From NCBI GenBank assembly GCA_964507325.1, contig CAZDQL010000025.1, positions 7,079 to 71,078 of the forward strand: DNA of 64,000 nucleotides. Direction: 5' to 3'. Positions 23,902-32,572 of the stretch are shown one piece after another. The position numbers and the translations under genes are program-made. Origin of the DNA: CAZDQL01 sp964507325 (GTDB lineage Bacteria > Planctomycetota > UBA1135 > GCA-002686595). The notes under the pieces are model-generated. The model made no database searches. It worked only from the letters and a program-made list of their open reading frames with translations, and had not been told where the DNA came from. Position 1 is the first letter of the stretch, and each line of letters begins with the position of its first letter.

Positions 23902-24708
23902 TCAGCTCTTCTTTCGGGCGACGAAGATCCCCTGGGCGATCTTTCCGGAGTGGGCCAGCTCCTGCATGAAGACCATCTCAGCGCCGAGCCCCTCCAGCAT
24001 CTGGACGTCGAAGCCGATCACCTTCAGCGCGTCGTAGGTGAGCTGCATGTTCAACATGTTCAGGTAGAGGTCGACGTAGGGGGCGAAGCGGCCGGTGTCT
24101 TCGGCGATGCGCACCTCGCAGCCGTTCTTGGAGAGCAGCCCCGAGTATCCCTCCAGGTTCTGGACGTGGGGGAACTTCATGAAGCTCAGGAAGCGCTCGG
24201 CCTCCTCGTCGGAGAGGCCGGCGGGACCCTCGATCCAGTCGGTGAACGCGATCGTCCCCCCCGGCTTCACCAGGCGCGCCGCCTCGCTGACGAGCTGCTC
24301 CTTGTCCACCACGTAGCACCAGGCGTCCTCGCCCCACACGAAGTCGGCCTCCCCTGCGGGCATGCCGCTGGCCGTGGCGTCCGCGAGCGTGAAGGTGATT
24401 AGCCCCTCGAGACCCTCCTCGCGGCAGCGCTGGCGGCCCCGTTCGACGACCTTCTCGGTGGCGTCCACCCCGTGCATCGAGCCGACCCCCAGGAAGCGCA
24501 CCAGGAAGCGCATCCCCGCGCCGTTGCAGCAACAGAGGTCGATTCCCGCCGCAGCGGGGGCGATCTCACTGCGCTGAGCCAGATCCATCGAGGACTGGAA
24601 ACCGCCGATGTGGATCTGCTCGCCCATGATGAGCTCCCACAGATCACCCTCGGGGCCGGAGTAGACGGCCTGGACCTCCGGGAGGCCCGCGCGCGGCGTG
24701 TTCTTCAT
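23902..24708 (-). CDS. Class I SAM-dependent methyltransferase
   Basis: 268 aa. The SAM-binding motif I is GIDLCCCNGAGMRFLVRF, with three consecutive cysteines where most relatives have a single Cys or Ser. The acidic end of strand 2 is HGVDATEKVVERG, and motif II/III are FTLADATASGMP and FVWGEDAWCYV. LVKPGGTIAFTDWIEG is typical of UbiE and glycine/sarcosine-type small-molecule methyltransferases. The LIMGEQIHIGGFQ segment near the N-terminus fits that group. Start ATG 24708. It precedes a HgdB-like gene in the same frame (see findings). The acceptor molecule cannot be inferred. Confidence 0.83.
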   Translation of the reverse strand: MKNTPRAGLPEVQAVYSGPEGDLWELIMGEQIHIGGFQSSMDLAQRSEIAPAAAGIDLCCCNGAGMRFLVRFLGVGSMHGVDATEKVVERGRQRCREEGLEGLITFTLADATASGMPAGEADFVWGEDAWCYVVDKEQLVSEAARLVKPGGTIAFTDWIEGPAGLSDEEAERFLSFMKFPHVQNLEGYSGLLSKNGCEVRIAEDTGRFAPYVDLYLNMLNMQLTYDALKVIGFDVQMLEGLGAEMVFMQELAHSGKIAQGIFVARKKS

Positions 24709-24788
24709 TCGCGAATCCTCGATCGGTCGGTCTCCCGAGTGCCGAGTGTGGCTGGGCGTTCCCCCTGCTCAGGGAGGCGGGCCGAGAC

Positions 24789-25781
24789 TCAGGGGACTAT
24801 ACCCTCGCAGCCCGCCTCTCGCTCTCGCAGGTAGGTCAGCAGCCGCGTCATGTCGGCTGGCAAGGGCGCCTCGAAGCGCAGGCGCTTCCCCGTCTGCGGG
24901 TGATCGAAGGCGATCGCGCGGGCGTGCAGGGCCTGGCGCTCCATGCCTGGGGCCTCCGGGGGCAAGGGCACCGCCAGGGCACCCGGGTGGCGGTAGACGC
25001 GATCGCCCACGATCGCCCAGCCCTTGTGCTGCAGGTGGACACGGATCTGGTGCGTGCGCCCCGTCTGGGGATGGGCGGCGAGGGAGGAGAAGCCGTGGAA
25101 GCGCTCCAGGCACTCGACGAAGGTGCGCGCCGCGCGTCCCTCCTCCGGGGCCACCACCCGGAAGCGGTCGCGGCCCCGGGGATCGGGCCCCAGGGGGGCG
25201 TCGATCCACTCGCTGTCGAAGCGCGGCTGACCGTGGCAGACCGCCAGGTAGGTCTTCTCGACCGTGCGCGCCTGGAACTGCGCTCGCAGCGCCTCGAGCG
25301 CGGCCCCGCTGCGGCCGAGGAGCATCACCCCGCTGGTCATGCGGTCCAGGCGGTGGACGATCCCGGGCCGATCCTCCCCCTGCACCTGGGGCAGAGGCCC
25401 GTAGCGCGCAACCGCCAGGTCCGCGACGCTGCCGCTGGGCTGTCGGTCGTTGGGGTGCACGAGCAGGCCGGCGGGCTTGTCGATCACCACCAGGTGCTCG
25501 TCCTCGTGGATGACGTCCAGATCGGAAATGGGACGGCCTTCCACCGTCACCGGCGTGGGATCGCCGGGGAAGTCGACCTGCAGCTCGGCCCCCGCCGCCA
25601 CGGGGCGATTGGCGCGGCGCACGACCTCGCCGTTCACCTGCACCCGGCACTCGCGGATCAGGCGCTGCAGCTTGCTGCGCGAGGTGCTCGCGACGAGGGT
25701 CGCCAGGACGCGATCGAGTCGCTCCTCGTGCAGGCTGGCTGGAACGACGTAGCGCCGCTCACCCGTGGGAGGGGCGTCCAT
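24789..25781 (-). CDS. RluD/RluC-type 23S rRNA (or tRNA) pseudouridine synthase
   Basis: 330 aa from ATG 25781; a longer open frame upstream would overlap the divergent HD-GYP gene. An S4 RNA-binding domain (about residues 14-75, EERLDRVLATLVASTSRSKLQRLI) is followed by the catalytic motif GIVHRLDRMTSGVMLLG with the nucleophilic Asp. PQTGRTHQIRVHL and the C-terminal FDHPQTGKRLRFEAPLP follow. Order and length match RluA-family synthases with an S4 domain. Which uridines are modified cannot be decided from sequence. Confidence 0.93.
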   Translation of the reverse strand: MDAPPTGERRYVVPASLHEERLDRVLATLVASTSRSKLQRLIRECRVQVNGEVVRRANRPVAAGAELQVDFPGDPTPVTVEGRPISDLDVIHEDEHLVVIDKPAGLLVHPNDRQPSGSVADLAVARYGPLPQVQGEDRPGIVHRLDRMTSGVMLLGRSGAALEALRAQFQARTVEKTYLAVCHGQPRFDSEWIDAPLGPDPRGRDRFRVVAPEEGRAARTFVECLERFHGFSSLAAHPQTGRTHQIRVHLQHKGWAIVGDRVYRHPGALAVPLPPEAPGMERQALHARAIAFDHPQTGKRLRFEAPLPADMTRLLTYLREREAGCEGIVP

Positions 25782-25854
25782 GGTGGCCGATTCTACGCTT
25801 TGAATCGCCCCAGGCAGCTTGCTACAACGCCTGCGTACCCCCAACCGCCACGCC

Positions 25855-26916
25855 ATGAACTCCGCACCGCTGACCGTCCTGCTCGTCGACGACGAGGTCG
25901 GGACGCTCGAAGTCATGGGCTCCCTGCTCGCAGGGCAGGGATTCGACGTGACCCTGGCCCGCACCAGCCGCGAGGCGATGGACCTGCTCGCCGAGCAGCC
26001 CTTCGACGCGGTGGTCAGCGACGTCGTCTTCGACGGCTGCGCCGAAGGGGGGCAGGTGCTGAGCGCCTGCCGCAGCCTGCGACCCGAGACGGTGGTCGTC
26101 CTGATGACCGGCTACCCGCGCATCGACGGAGCGGTGACCGCCATCAAGGACGGGGCCATCGACTACCTGCAGAAGCCCGTCGACCCGACAGTCCTGGGGG
26201 CGATGATCCAACGCGCCGTGCGCGAGCGCCAGATGAGCCGCGACAGCGGCGAGATCGCCTTCAACGAGATGGTGAACATCCTCTCCGACCTGGTCTCCCA
26301 GACGATCGAGCGGGTCGATCCCTACACCGCCGGTCACGGCGAGCGCACGCGGCGCTACAGCCGGCACATCGCCGGCAAGCTGGGGCTCGACCGGCACACG
26401 ACCGAGCGGCTGGAGCTGGCCGCCATTGCCCACGACTACGGCAAGATCTACCTCGAGGATCTCTCCTTCCTGACCAAGGAGGGCCCCCTCACTCCCGCCG
26501 AGTACCGCATGGTGCAGCTCCACCCCGAGGTTGGCGCCGAGAAGCTCGGCAACCACCCGTCCCTCACCGACGTCTGCCGCTACATCGCCGAGCACCACGA
26601 GAAGTGGGATGGAACCGGCTATCCCCTGCGGCTCAAGGGGACCCAGATCTCCCGCGCCGGCCGCATCCTGGGCGTGGTCGAGGTCTTCGACTCCCTCTCC
26701 ACCAAGCGCGCCTACAAGGACCCCTGGGACCTCCAGAAGACCCTCGACTTCTTCGAAGTGCAGTCGGGGCGAGCCTTCGACCCACAGGTGTTGGAGGCGT
26801 TCCTCACCCTGCTCGAGAGCCACGGAGAGGAGTGGATCGCCGCCCCCCAGCTCGACCTCGAGCGCGCCCGGGCGCGCGGTCAGGATCAGGCAAAGGAGGC
26901 TGGAACCAGCCCCTGA
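25855..26916 (+). CDS. Two-component response regulator with HD-GYP output domain
   Basis: 353 aa. The receiver domain (about 6-125) has the acidic pair VDDE, phosphoacceptor Asp56 in VVSDVV, and the conserved Lys in LQKPVD. The HD-GYP domain (about 140-330) has GERTRRYS, the HD pair in IAHDYGKI, and HHEKWDGTGYP, the motif that gives the family its name. Such proteins hydrolyse cyclic di-GMP, linking a two-component signal to biofilm or motility decisions. No dedicated kinase is adjacent; the heme-motif kinase is 3 kb upstream. Start ATG 25855 is set by the receiver start and lies 73 nt from the divergent synthase gene. Confidence 0.93.
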   Translation: MNSAPLTVLLVDDEVGTLEVMGSLLAGQGFDVTLARTSREAMDLLAEQPFDAVVSDVVFDGCAEGGQVLSACRSLRPETVVVLMTGYPRIDGAVTAIKDGAIDYLQKPVDPTVLGAMIQRAVRERQMSRDSGEIAFNEMVNILSDLVSQTIERVDPYTAGHGERTRRYSRHIAGKLGLDRHTTERLELAAIAHDYGKIYLEDLSFLTKEGPLTPAEYRMVQLHPEVGAEKLGNHPSLTDVCRYIAEHHEKWDGTGYPLRLKGTQISRAGRILGVVEVFDSLSTKRAYKDPWDLQKTLDFFEVQSGRAFDPQVLEAFLTLLESHGEEWIAAPQLDLERARARGQDQAKEAGTSP

Positions 26917-27118
26917 CCCGGCCCAGAAGCCCTGCGAGGGGCCTTCCGGACACCTTGCGCGCCCGGACTGTGCCGGTATTCTTGTCGCCCTTCGAGCAAA
27001 CTGAAACGGCAGCTCGATGGGCAACTAGACAGGGCGGCATCCTGCGGCTGCAGCCGTCGCTCTCGCCCCCGTCCCGGTCTAGCGCCGAACCCCCTTCACC
27101 CCGACCCCGAGCCGAACC

Positions 27119-28831
27119 GTGATCGTGTCCTTTCTGCCCACGCTCCTTCCCGCCCTGCTGCTCGTCCCCGCCGCCCACTCCGAGGACTCGGTCGAAGCCA
27201 CGTCACCCCCCGGCTTGATCGCACTGAAGGGTGGGCGCACGACCATCGGCTCCACCGTCAAGGAGATCGAGAAGCTGGTCGTGGGGCTCCCCGAGGCCCG
27301 CCAGCGGGTGAGACCCCTGGACGCCGAGACGCCCCAGCACACCCGGGACGTCCTGCCCTTCCTGCTCGGGGTGACCGAGGTCACCAACGAGCAGTACGCC
27401 AAGTTCGTGGACGCCACGACGCACCGCCCCCCGCTGGAGTGGGGGGAGGAGCCGATCGATGCCGCGCGGCAGGCCTTCCTGCAGAAACAGGCGGAGGAGA
27501 ACAACGAGCGACGCGAGCGCGGGGAGGCTCTCGTCAAGGGGAAGTTCGAGGCCGCAGAGTGGTGGTCCAAGAACTGGAAGGAGTCCCCTTGGGCGGTCCC
27601 CGAGGGCTCCGAGCTGCGCCCCGTGGTGCGCGTCAACTTCGCCGACGTCCTGGCCTACTGCCTCTGGGCCGGCGTGCGGCCGCCCACCGAGTTCGAGTAC
27701 CAGCACGCCTGCCGGGGGGCGGAGAAGGACCCCTACCCCTGGGGCACCGACTGGGTCGACGGCAAGTACTGCGCCTCCCGGGAGATGAAGCAGGTCAAGG
27801 TCAGCTCTCCCGCCGGTAGCTTCGATGAGGGCAAGAGCCGCGACGGGCTATTCGACCTGGCCGGCAACGTCTGGGAGTGGACCAGCAGTCCCTTCGTCGC
27901 CTACCCCAAGTTCAGGAAGAACAAGTACAAGATCGAAGGCAAGAAGGAGGCGGTCCCCGAGCCCCGCTGGGACGGGAACAAGCGCGTGGTGGTCGGCGGC
28001 TCCTTCGGGACCTCGAGGATCGCGGTGCGCTGCACCACCCGCAGGGGCAGCGATCGCGCCGAGATGACCCAGGCCCTCGGTTTCCGGATCGCGGCGTCGA
28101 CGCAGTCCGGCAAGGACATCGCCAACTCCCTCTGGATCTCCGAGGTGCGCGCCTCGGAAGCGCGTCCCGGTGGTGTCAGGTACGAACCCGACGCCGCGAT
28201 GGCGATGGAGCGTTGGATCTCCGCCCCTCCCGCGGAGGGAGCCCCCGAGGGCTACGGCGTGATCGCGGGCTACGAGCACGTCGCCTTCGTCCCGGTCGGC
28301 GAGTTGGAGGAGTCCTCGGACGCGGGCTACCGGCGCCTGAGCTTGTCGGAACCCCAGCAGTTGGGTTTCGTGAGCATCGCCATGCCGATGGTCGAGCCCG
28401 CCCTCGAGCCGGGTGTGTACTTCATCGCCTTCCGCGCCTCCGGCGATTCGCGCGCGGTGGCGGAGGAGACGACGGAAGAGGAAGGGGCGCAGGAGGCCGC
28501 TGGAGACGAGGGCGAGGACCCCTTGGAGGGGCTGATCAACTTCGAGGTGGACAACATCCTCTTCTTCGATGGCCGTACCGGTGAGTTCGCGGGCAAGGTC
28601 GAGATCGACGGCGTCAGCTTCGGCAAGCCGACCAAGTTCGTCGGCTTCTCCCCGATCGTGCGTCAGGTCTGGGTGCAGGATCCCGACGACGAAGACGAGC
28701 AAATCCAGGTCCCCGAGAACTGGCTGAAGCTCCGGATGGAGCTGCCCACCAAGGTCAAGAGCCGGGTCCTGGGCCTCGACCTCCTGGTCAAGCCCGCGCC
28801 GGAGTTCTTCGACGCCGAGTGGCGCAAGTGA
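27119..28831 (+). CDS. Secreted SUMF1/formylglycine-generating-enzyme-like protein, probably not an active FGE
   Basis: 570 aa from GTG 27119, with a signal peptide (about 1-21). A SUMF1 domain fills about residues 30-340: LLGVTEVTNEQYAKFVD, VNFADVLAYCLWAGVRPPTE, EFEYQHACRG, LFDLAGNVWEWTSS and VVVGGSF…GFRIA. In true formylglycine-generating enzymes two cysteines sit five residues apart near …CxxxxC…R; here only one remains (AVRCTTR), so the copper-binding pair is broken and this is more likely a binding or structural relative. A C-terminal extension of about 230 aa (345-570), with an acidic stretch near 450 (EETTEEEGAQEAAGDEGED), is not recognised. Its end is 76 nt from the C-rich end of valS. 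Confidence 0.8.
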   Translation: MIVSFLPTLLPALLLVPAAHSEDSVEATSPPGLIALKGGRTTIGSTVKEIEKLVVGLPEARQRVRPLDAETPQHTRDVLPFLLGVTEVTNEQYAKFVDATTHRPPLEWGEEPIDAARQAFLQKQAEENNERRERGEALVKGKFEAAEWWSKNWKESPWAVPEGSELRPVVRVNFADVLAYCLWAGVRPPTEFEYQHACRGAEKDPYPWGTDWVDGKYCASREMKQVKVSSPAGSFDEGKSRDGLFDLAGNVWEWTSSPFVAYPKFRKNKYKIEGKKEAVPEPRWDGNKRVVVGGSFGTSRIAVRCTTRRGSDRAEMTQALGFRIAASTQSGKDIANSLWISEVRASEARPGGVRYEPDAAMAMERWISAPPAEGAPEGYGVIAGYEHVAFVPVGELEESSDAGYRRLSLSEPQQLGFVSIAMPMVEPALEPGVYFIAFRASGDSRAVAEETTEEEGAQEAAGDEGEDPLEGLINFEVDNILFFDGRTGEFAGKVEIDGVSFGKPTKFVGFSPIVRQVWVQDPDDEDEQIQVPENWLKLRMELPTKVKSRVLGLDLLVKPAPEFFDAEWRK

Positions 28832-28867
28832 TACCGCGGAAGGTGGCGTGAGGCGGGCTCGGGACAG

Positions 28868-28908
28868 CCCCCCCACCCCCCCCCAAGCGCAGAAAAACCC
28901 CCCCCCCC
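28868..28908. repeat. Cluster of poly-C runs (7, 9 and 11 C) at the 3' end of valS
   Basis: Runs of C occupy 28868-28874, 28876-28884 and 28898-28908, separated by A, then AAGCGCAGAAAAA. Long homopolymers of this kind are prone to sequencing and assembly length errors. They coincide with the place where the valS frame fails to stop. Confidence 0.85.
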
Positions 28909-31564
28909 GGGTGCGGGCCAGGAGCTCCAGCTCGACCGCCAGCTCCCCGCGCCGCTGACGCTCCGCCGCGACCACCTCCGGCGCGGCGCGCGAAACGAAC
29001 TTGTCGTTGCCGAGCTTCTTGTCCGCGCCCTCGATGGAGGACTCCAGCTTGCGCTTGCGGTTGGCCAGCACCGACTTCAACTTGGCCAGGTCGACCTCGC
29101 CCTCCAGGGGCACGAAGACCTCCACTCCGCCGCTCACCGAGACCGCCGACGAGGGCGGGCGTTCGGCATCCGGTCGGATGTCGAGCGTCTCCAGGTAGCC
29201 CAGGGAGCGGATCGCCGCGCTGCGCCGCTCCAAGACCCCGCGTTCCTCCGCGCGCGGCGCGCACACCAGCGCCACCAGGGGCTTGCGCTCGCCGACCATC
29301 GTCAGGCTGCGCACCTGGCGCAGGGCCCCGACCAGGCCCTGCAGGAGGTCCATCTCCGCCTCCGCCTCCGCGTCGATCGCCAGACCCTGCCCATCCGGCC
29401 AGGGGACGGTGATCAGGGCGCTGGGGGGCTCCTCGCCGAGGGTCTCGTGCAGGGCCTCCCACAGCCGCTCGGTCAGGAAGGGGGTGAAGGGGTGTAGCAG
29501 CCCCAGGGCATCCTTCAGGACGCGCGTCAGCACGCCGCGCGCGGCGGCGGCGCTCTCCCCATCGCCGCCGGTCAGGCGGCCCTTCGCCAGCTCGACGTAC
29601 CAGTCGCAGAAGTCGTTCCAGAAGAAGCGGTACAGCTCGCTCGCCGCGTCGTTGAAGCGGTACTCCTCCAGGGCGACGCTGACCAGGTCGCGGGTGCGCG
29701 CCAGGCGCGAGAGGATCCAACGGTCCTCCAGGCTGGCGGGCGTCGGGTCGAGCTCTCCAGTCAGGTTCATCAGCACGAAGCGCGCCGCGTTCCAGACCTT
29801 GTTGCAGAAGCGGCTGCCCTGCTCGAAGCGATCGGGGGAGAGCCGCACGTCCTGGCCCTCCTTGGTGAGCAGCACCAGGCTGTAGCGCACGGCGTCCGCG
29901 CCGTAGCGCTCGATCATGTCCAGCGGGTCGATGCCGTTGCCCGCCGACTTCGACATGCGCTTGCCCTTGCCGTCGAGCACGGTGGCGTGGATGTAGCAGG
30001 TGGCGAAGGGATTGCGCTCGGGCTCCGAGCGCTCGGGCAGGAAGGCGTAGCCCGCCATCACCATGCGCGCCACCCACAGGTAGATGATCTCCTGGGCCGT
30101 CGACAGGAACTGGGTCGGGTAGAAGCGTGCCAGGTCGGGGGCGTCGTGATCCGGCCACCCCAGGGTCGAGATGGGGCACAACCAGGACGAGGCCCAGGTG
30201 TCGAGCACGTCCGCATCCCGGCGCACGATCGGCTTGCCGGTCTTGGGATGGGGAGCGCCCAGCTCGAGGTCGGTGACCGAAGCCACCGGCACCTCGTCCT
30301 CGTCGTACCAGACCGGGATGCGGTGGCCCCACCAGAGCTGACGGCTGATGCACCAGTCCTGGACGTTCTCCAGCCAGTGCAGGTAGACCTTGCTCCAGCG
30401 CTGCGGCCGGAAGATGAGCCAGCCCGACTTCAGCGCCTCGATGGCGGGTTGCGCCAGGGGCTGCATCGCCACGAACCACTGCTCCGAGACCAGGGGCTCG
30501 ATGGGGGAGCCGGAACGCTCGGAGAGGGGCACGGTGTGGGTGATCTCCTCGGTCTTCTCGAGCAGGTCGAGCTCCTCGAGCCCCGCCACCACGCGCTTGC
30601 GGGCCTCTTCGCGGGAGAGCCCGGCGAAGACCCCCCCGGCGGCGCTGATCGTGCCGTCCTTCTCGAGCACGTCGACGATCGGCAGGCCGTGGCGCTTGCC
30701 GCGCTCGTAGTCGGCGGGATCGTGCCCCGGGGTGACCTTGACGGCGCCCGTCCCCAGCTCGGGATCGACGGTGTCGTCGGCCACGATCGGGATCTCGCGC
30801 TCGATGAAGGGCAGGCGGCAGTGGGTCCCCACCAGCTCGGCGTAGCGCGGATCCTCGGGGTGCACCGCCACGCCGGTGTCCCCGAGCATCGTCTCGGGGC
30901 GCGTGGTGGCGACCACGACGTACTCCCCCTCGCGGGCGACGAGTGGGTAGCGCACGTACCAGAACTTGCCCCGGCGCTCGACCATCTCGATCTCGTCGTC
31001 GGAGACGGCGGTCTCGAGCACGCAGTCCCAGTTCACCAGGCGCGCGCCGCGGTAGATCAGGCCGCGCTCCCAGAGCTCGACGAAGGAGACGCGCACGGCG
31101 TGGCTGAGCCCCTCGTCCATGGTGAAGAAGGTGCGCGTCCAGTCGCAGGAGCACCCCAGGCGCCGGAACTGCTCGAGGATGATGCTGCCGTGCTTCTCCT
31201 TCCAGTCCCAGATCCGCTTCAGGAACGCCTCGCGCCCCAGGTCCTGGCGCGTCGTGCCGTCCGCCTGGAAGAGCTGCTTCTCCACCACCGCTTGGGTGGC
31301 GATCCCCGCGTGGTCGGTGCCCGGGACCCACAGGGTGTCGAAGCCCGCCTTGCGCCGGTGGCGGATCACGATGTCCTGGATGGTGCCGTTCAGGGCGTGG
31401 CCCATGTGCAGGACGCCCGTGACGTTGGGTGGCGGGAGGATGATGGTGAAGGTCTTCCCCGAGCCCTGGCCCTCCCCGGGCGGCTGGAACGCACCGCTGG
31501 CGTCCCAGGCCTGGTAGATGGGGCCTTCGATCTCGGAGGGGGTGTAGCGCGTGGAGAGTTCCAT
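28907..31564 (-). CDS. valS: Valyl-tRNA synthetase (3' end uncertain)
   Basis: Class I synthetase charging tRNA-Val. Start ATG 31564 (MELSTRYTPSEIEGPIYQAW). It has the HIGH motif as LHMGHAL (residues 52-58), a large editing domain with TTRPETMLGD and the KMSKS motif as KRMSKSAGN. The anticodon-binding domain and the C-terminal coiled coil (VDLAKLKSVLANRKRKLE…NDKFVSRAAPEVVAAERQRR) follow. The coiled coil normally closes the protein; here it reaches LARTR at about 28907 and enters poly-G runs. Beyond them no stop occurs in this frame until 27848, inside the opposite gene. The true end is therefore unresolved, either from a homopolymer-length error or a genuinely altered tail; I annotate to the last residue I can support (886 codons). 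Confidence 0.93.
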
Positions 31565-31638
31565 TCGGCTGGAGGGCTGCCTTTCGTCGCTCGGGAGCGC
31601 CACACTTCACTCCCCTCAATGCGAGGGGTCAAGCGATG

Positions 31639-32562
31639 TCAGCCAAGCGCGTCGCGCGCGCCCTCGGCGATCCCCGGCAGTCGCGTGGTGAGCCGTTCGC
31701 GGGCGCGCGAGGCGTTCAGGGAGACGTCGGCGGGTCGCTCGTAGGGGGTGGCCACCTCCGCCTGCAGGGCGGGGCGCACGGCGGCTCGGGCATCGGCGTC
31801 GCTGAGCCCCATCGCCGCCAGCAGGGCCAGCCCCAGCTCATGGCGGCTGGCGCGCTCGGGCCCGGCGACGTGCAGGATCCCCCTCTCGCCGCTGTCCACC
31901 AGCTCGACCAGGGCCCGGGCAGCGCTGGCGACCTCCAGGGGGGTGCGGAACTCGTCGGTGAAGAGCGCCGGGCGCTCGTCCCGTTCGACCGCCTCGAAGA
32001 GCCAGTCGGAAGCCCCCAGTCCCCGGCCGCCGGAGTTGCCGTAGAGCAACGGCATGCGCACCACCAGCGCCGCGGGATGAGCTGCCAGCACGGCGGCCTC
32101 ACCCTCGGCCTTGCTGTGGCCGTAGGCCGAGACGGGCGCGGTGGGGGCCTCCTCGTCGAAGCCTCCCTCGGGCGCGACGTGCTCCCCGAAGACCAGGTCG
32201 GTCGAGACGTGGAGCAGACGCGCCCCGCGCGACGCACACCAGCGGGCCAGCTCGGCGGCCAAGGCCACGTTGAGACGTTCGGCGCGCCGCGGATCCGCCT
32301 CGCAATCCGCCTGACGACTGAGCGCAGCGCAGGAGAGCAGCGCGGCGGGCTCGAGCTCGTCGCACAGGCGCGTCGCGGAGTCCAGCGCGGCGAGGTCCGC
32401 CGCCACCCAGCGCGCCGCGTCCCGCGGTTGGCAGAAGCGCGGGGCGAGCCGCGGATCGCGGCCGCTCCCGATCACCGGGCGCCGCTTGGGATCGGCGTGG
32501 GCCGCCGCGACGACGTGGGCCCCCAGGAAGCCCGTGCCGCCGATGACCAGGGTGGTGGACAC
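31639..32562 (-). CDS. RmlD-like NAD(P)-dependent sugar-nucleotide reductase (SDR)
   Basis: 307 aa from GTG 32562. The N-terminal nucleotide-binding motif is VIGGTGFLGAHVV, the catalytic pair is YGHSKAE (YxxxK), preceded by HVSTDLVF with the catalytic Thr/Ser. This is the extended SDR pattern of dTDP-4-dehydrorhamnose reductase. RmlA/B/C are not nearby, so the assignment to rhamnose is only by family resemblance. It shares its strand with the LamG gene immediately upstream (10 nt), suggesting co-transcription; a role in surface glycan synthesis would suit kdsA next door. Confidence 0.82.
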   Translation of the reverse strand: MSTTLVIGGTGFLGAHVVAAAHADPKRRPVIGSGRDPRLAPRFCQPRDAARWVAADLAALDSATRLCDELEPAALLSCAALSRQADCEADPRRAERLNVALAAELARWCASRGARLLHVSTDLVFGEHVAPEGGFDEEAPTAPVSAYGHSKAEGEAAVLAAHPAALVVRMPLLYGNSGGRGLGASDWLFEAVERDERPALFTDEFRTPLEVASAARALVELVDSGERGILHVAGPERASRHELGLALLAAMGLSDADARAAVRPALQAEVATPYERPADVSLNASRARERLTTRLPGIAEGARDALG

Positions 32563-32572
32563 ACCCCGTCCG

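Noticed and set aside
27848..28906. valS frame continued another ~1 kb beyond its coiled coil
   Set aside because: It would be antisense to a well-supported SUMF1-domain gene and has no similarity to synthetase tails; it is explained by poly-C runs at the valS end.
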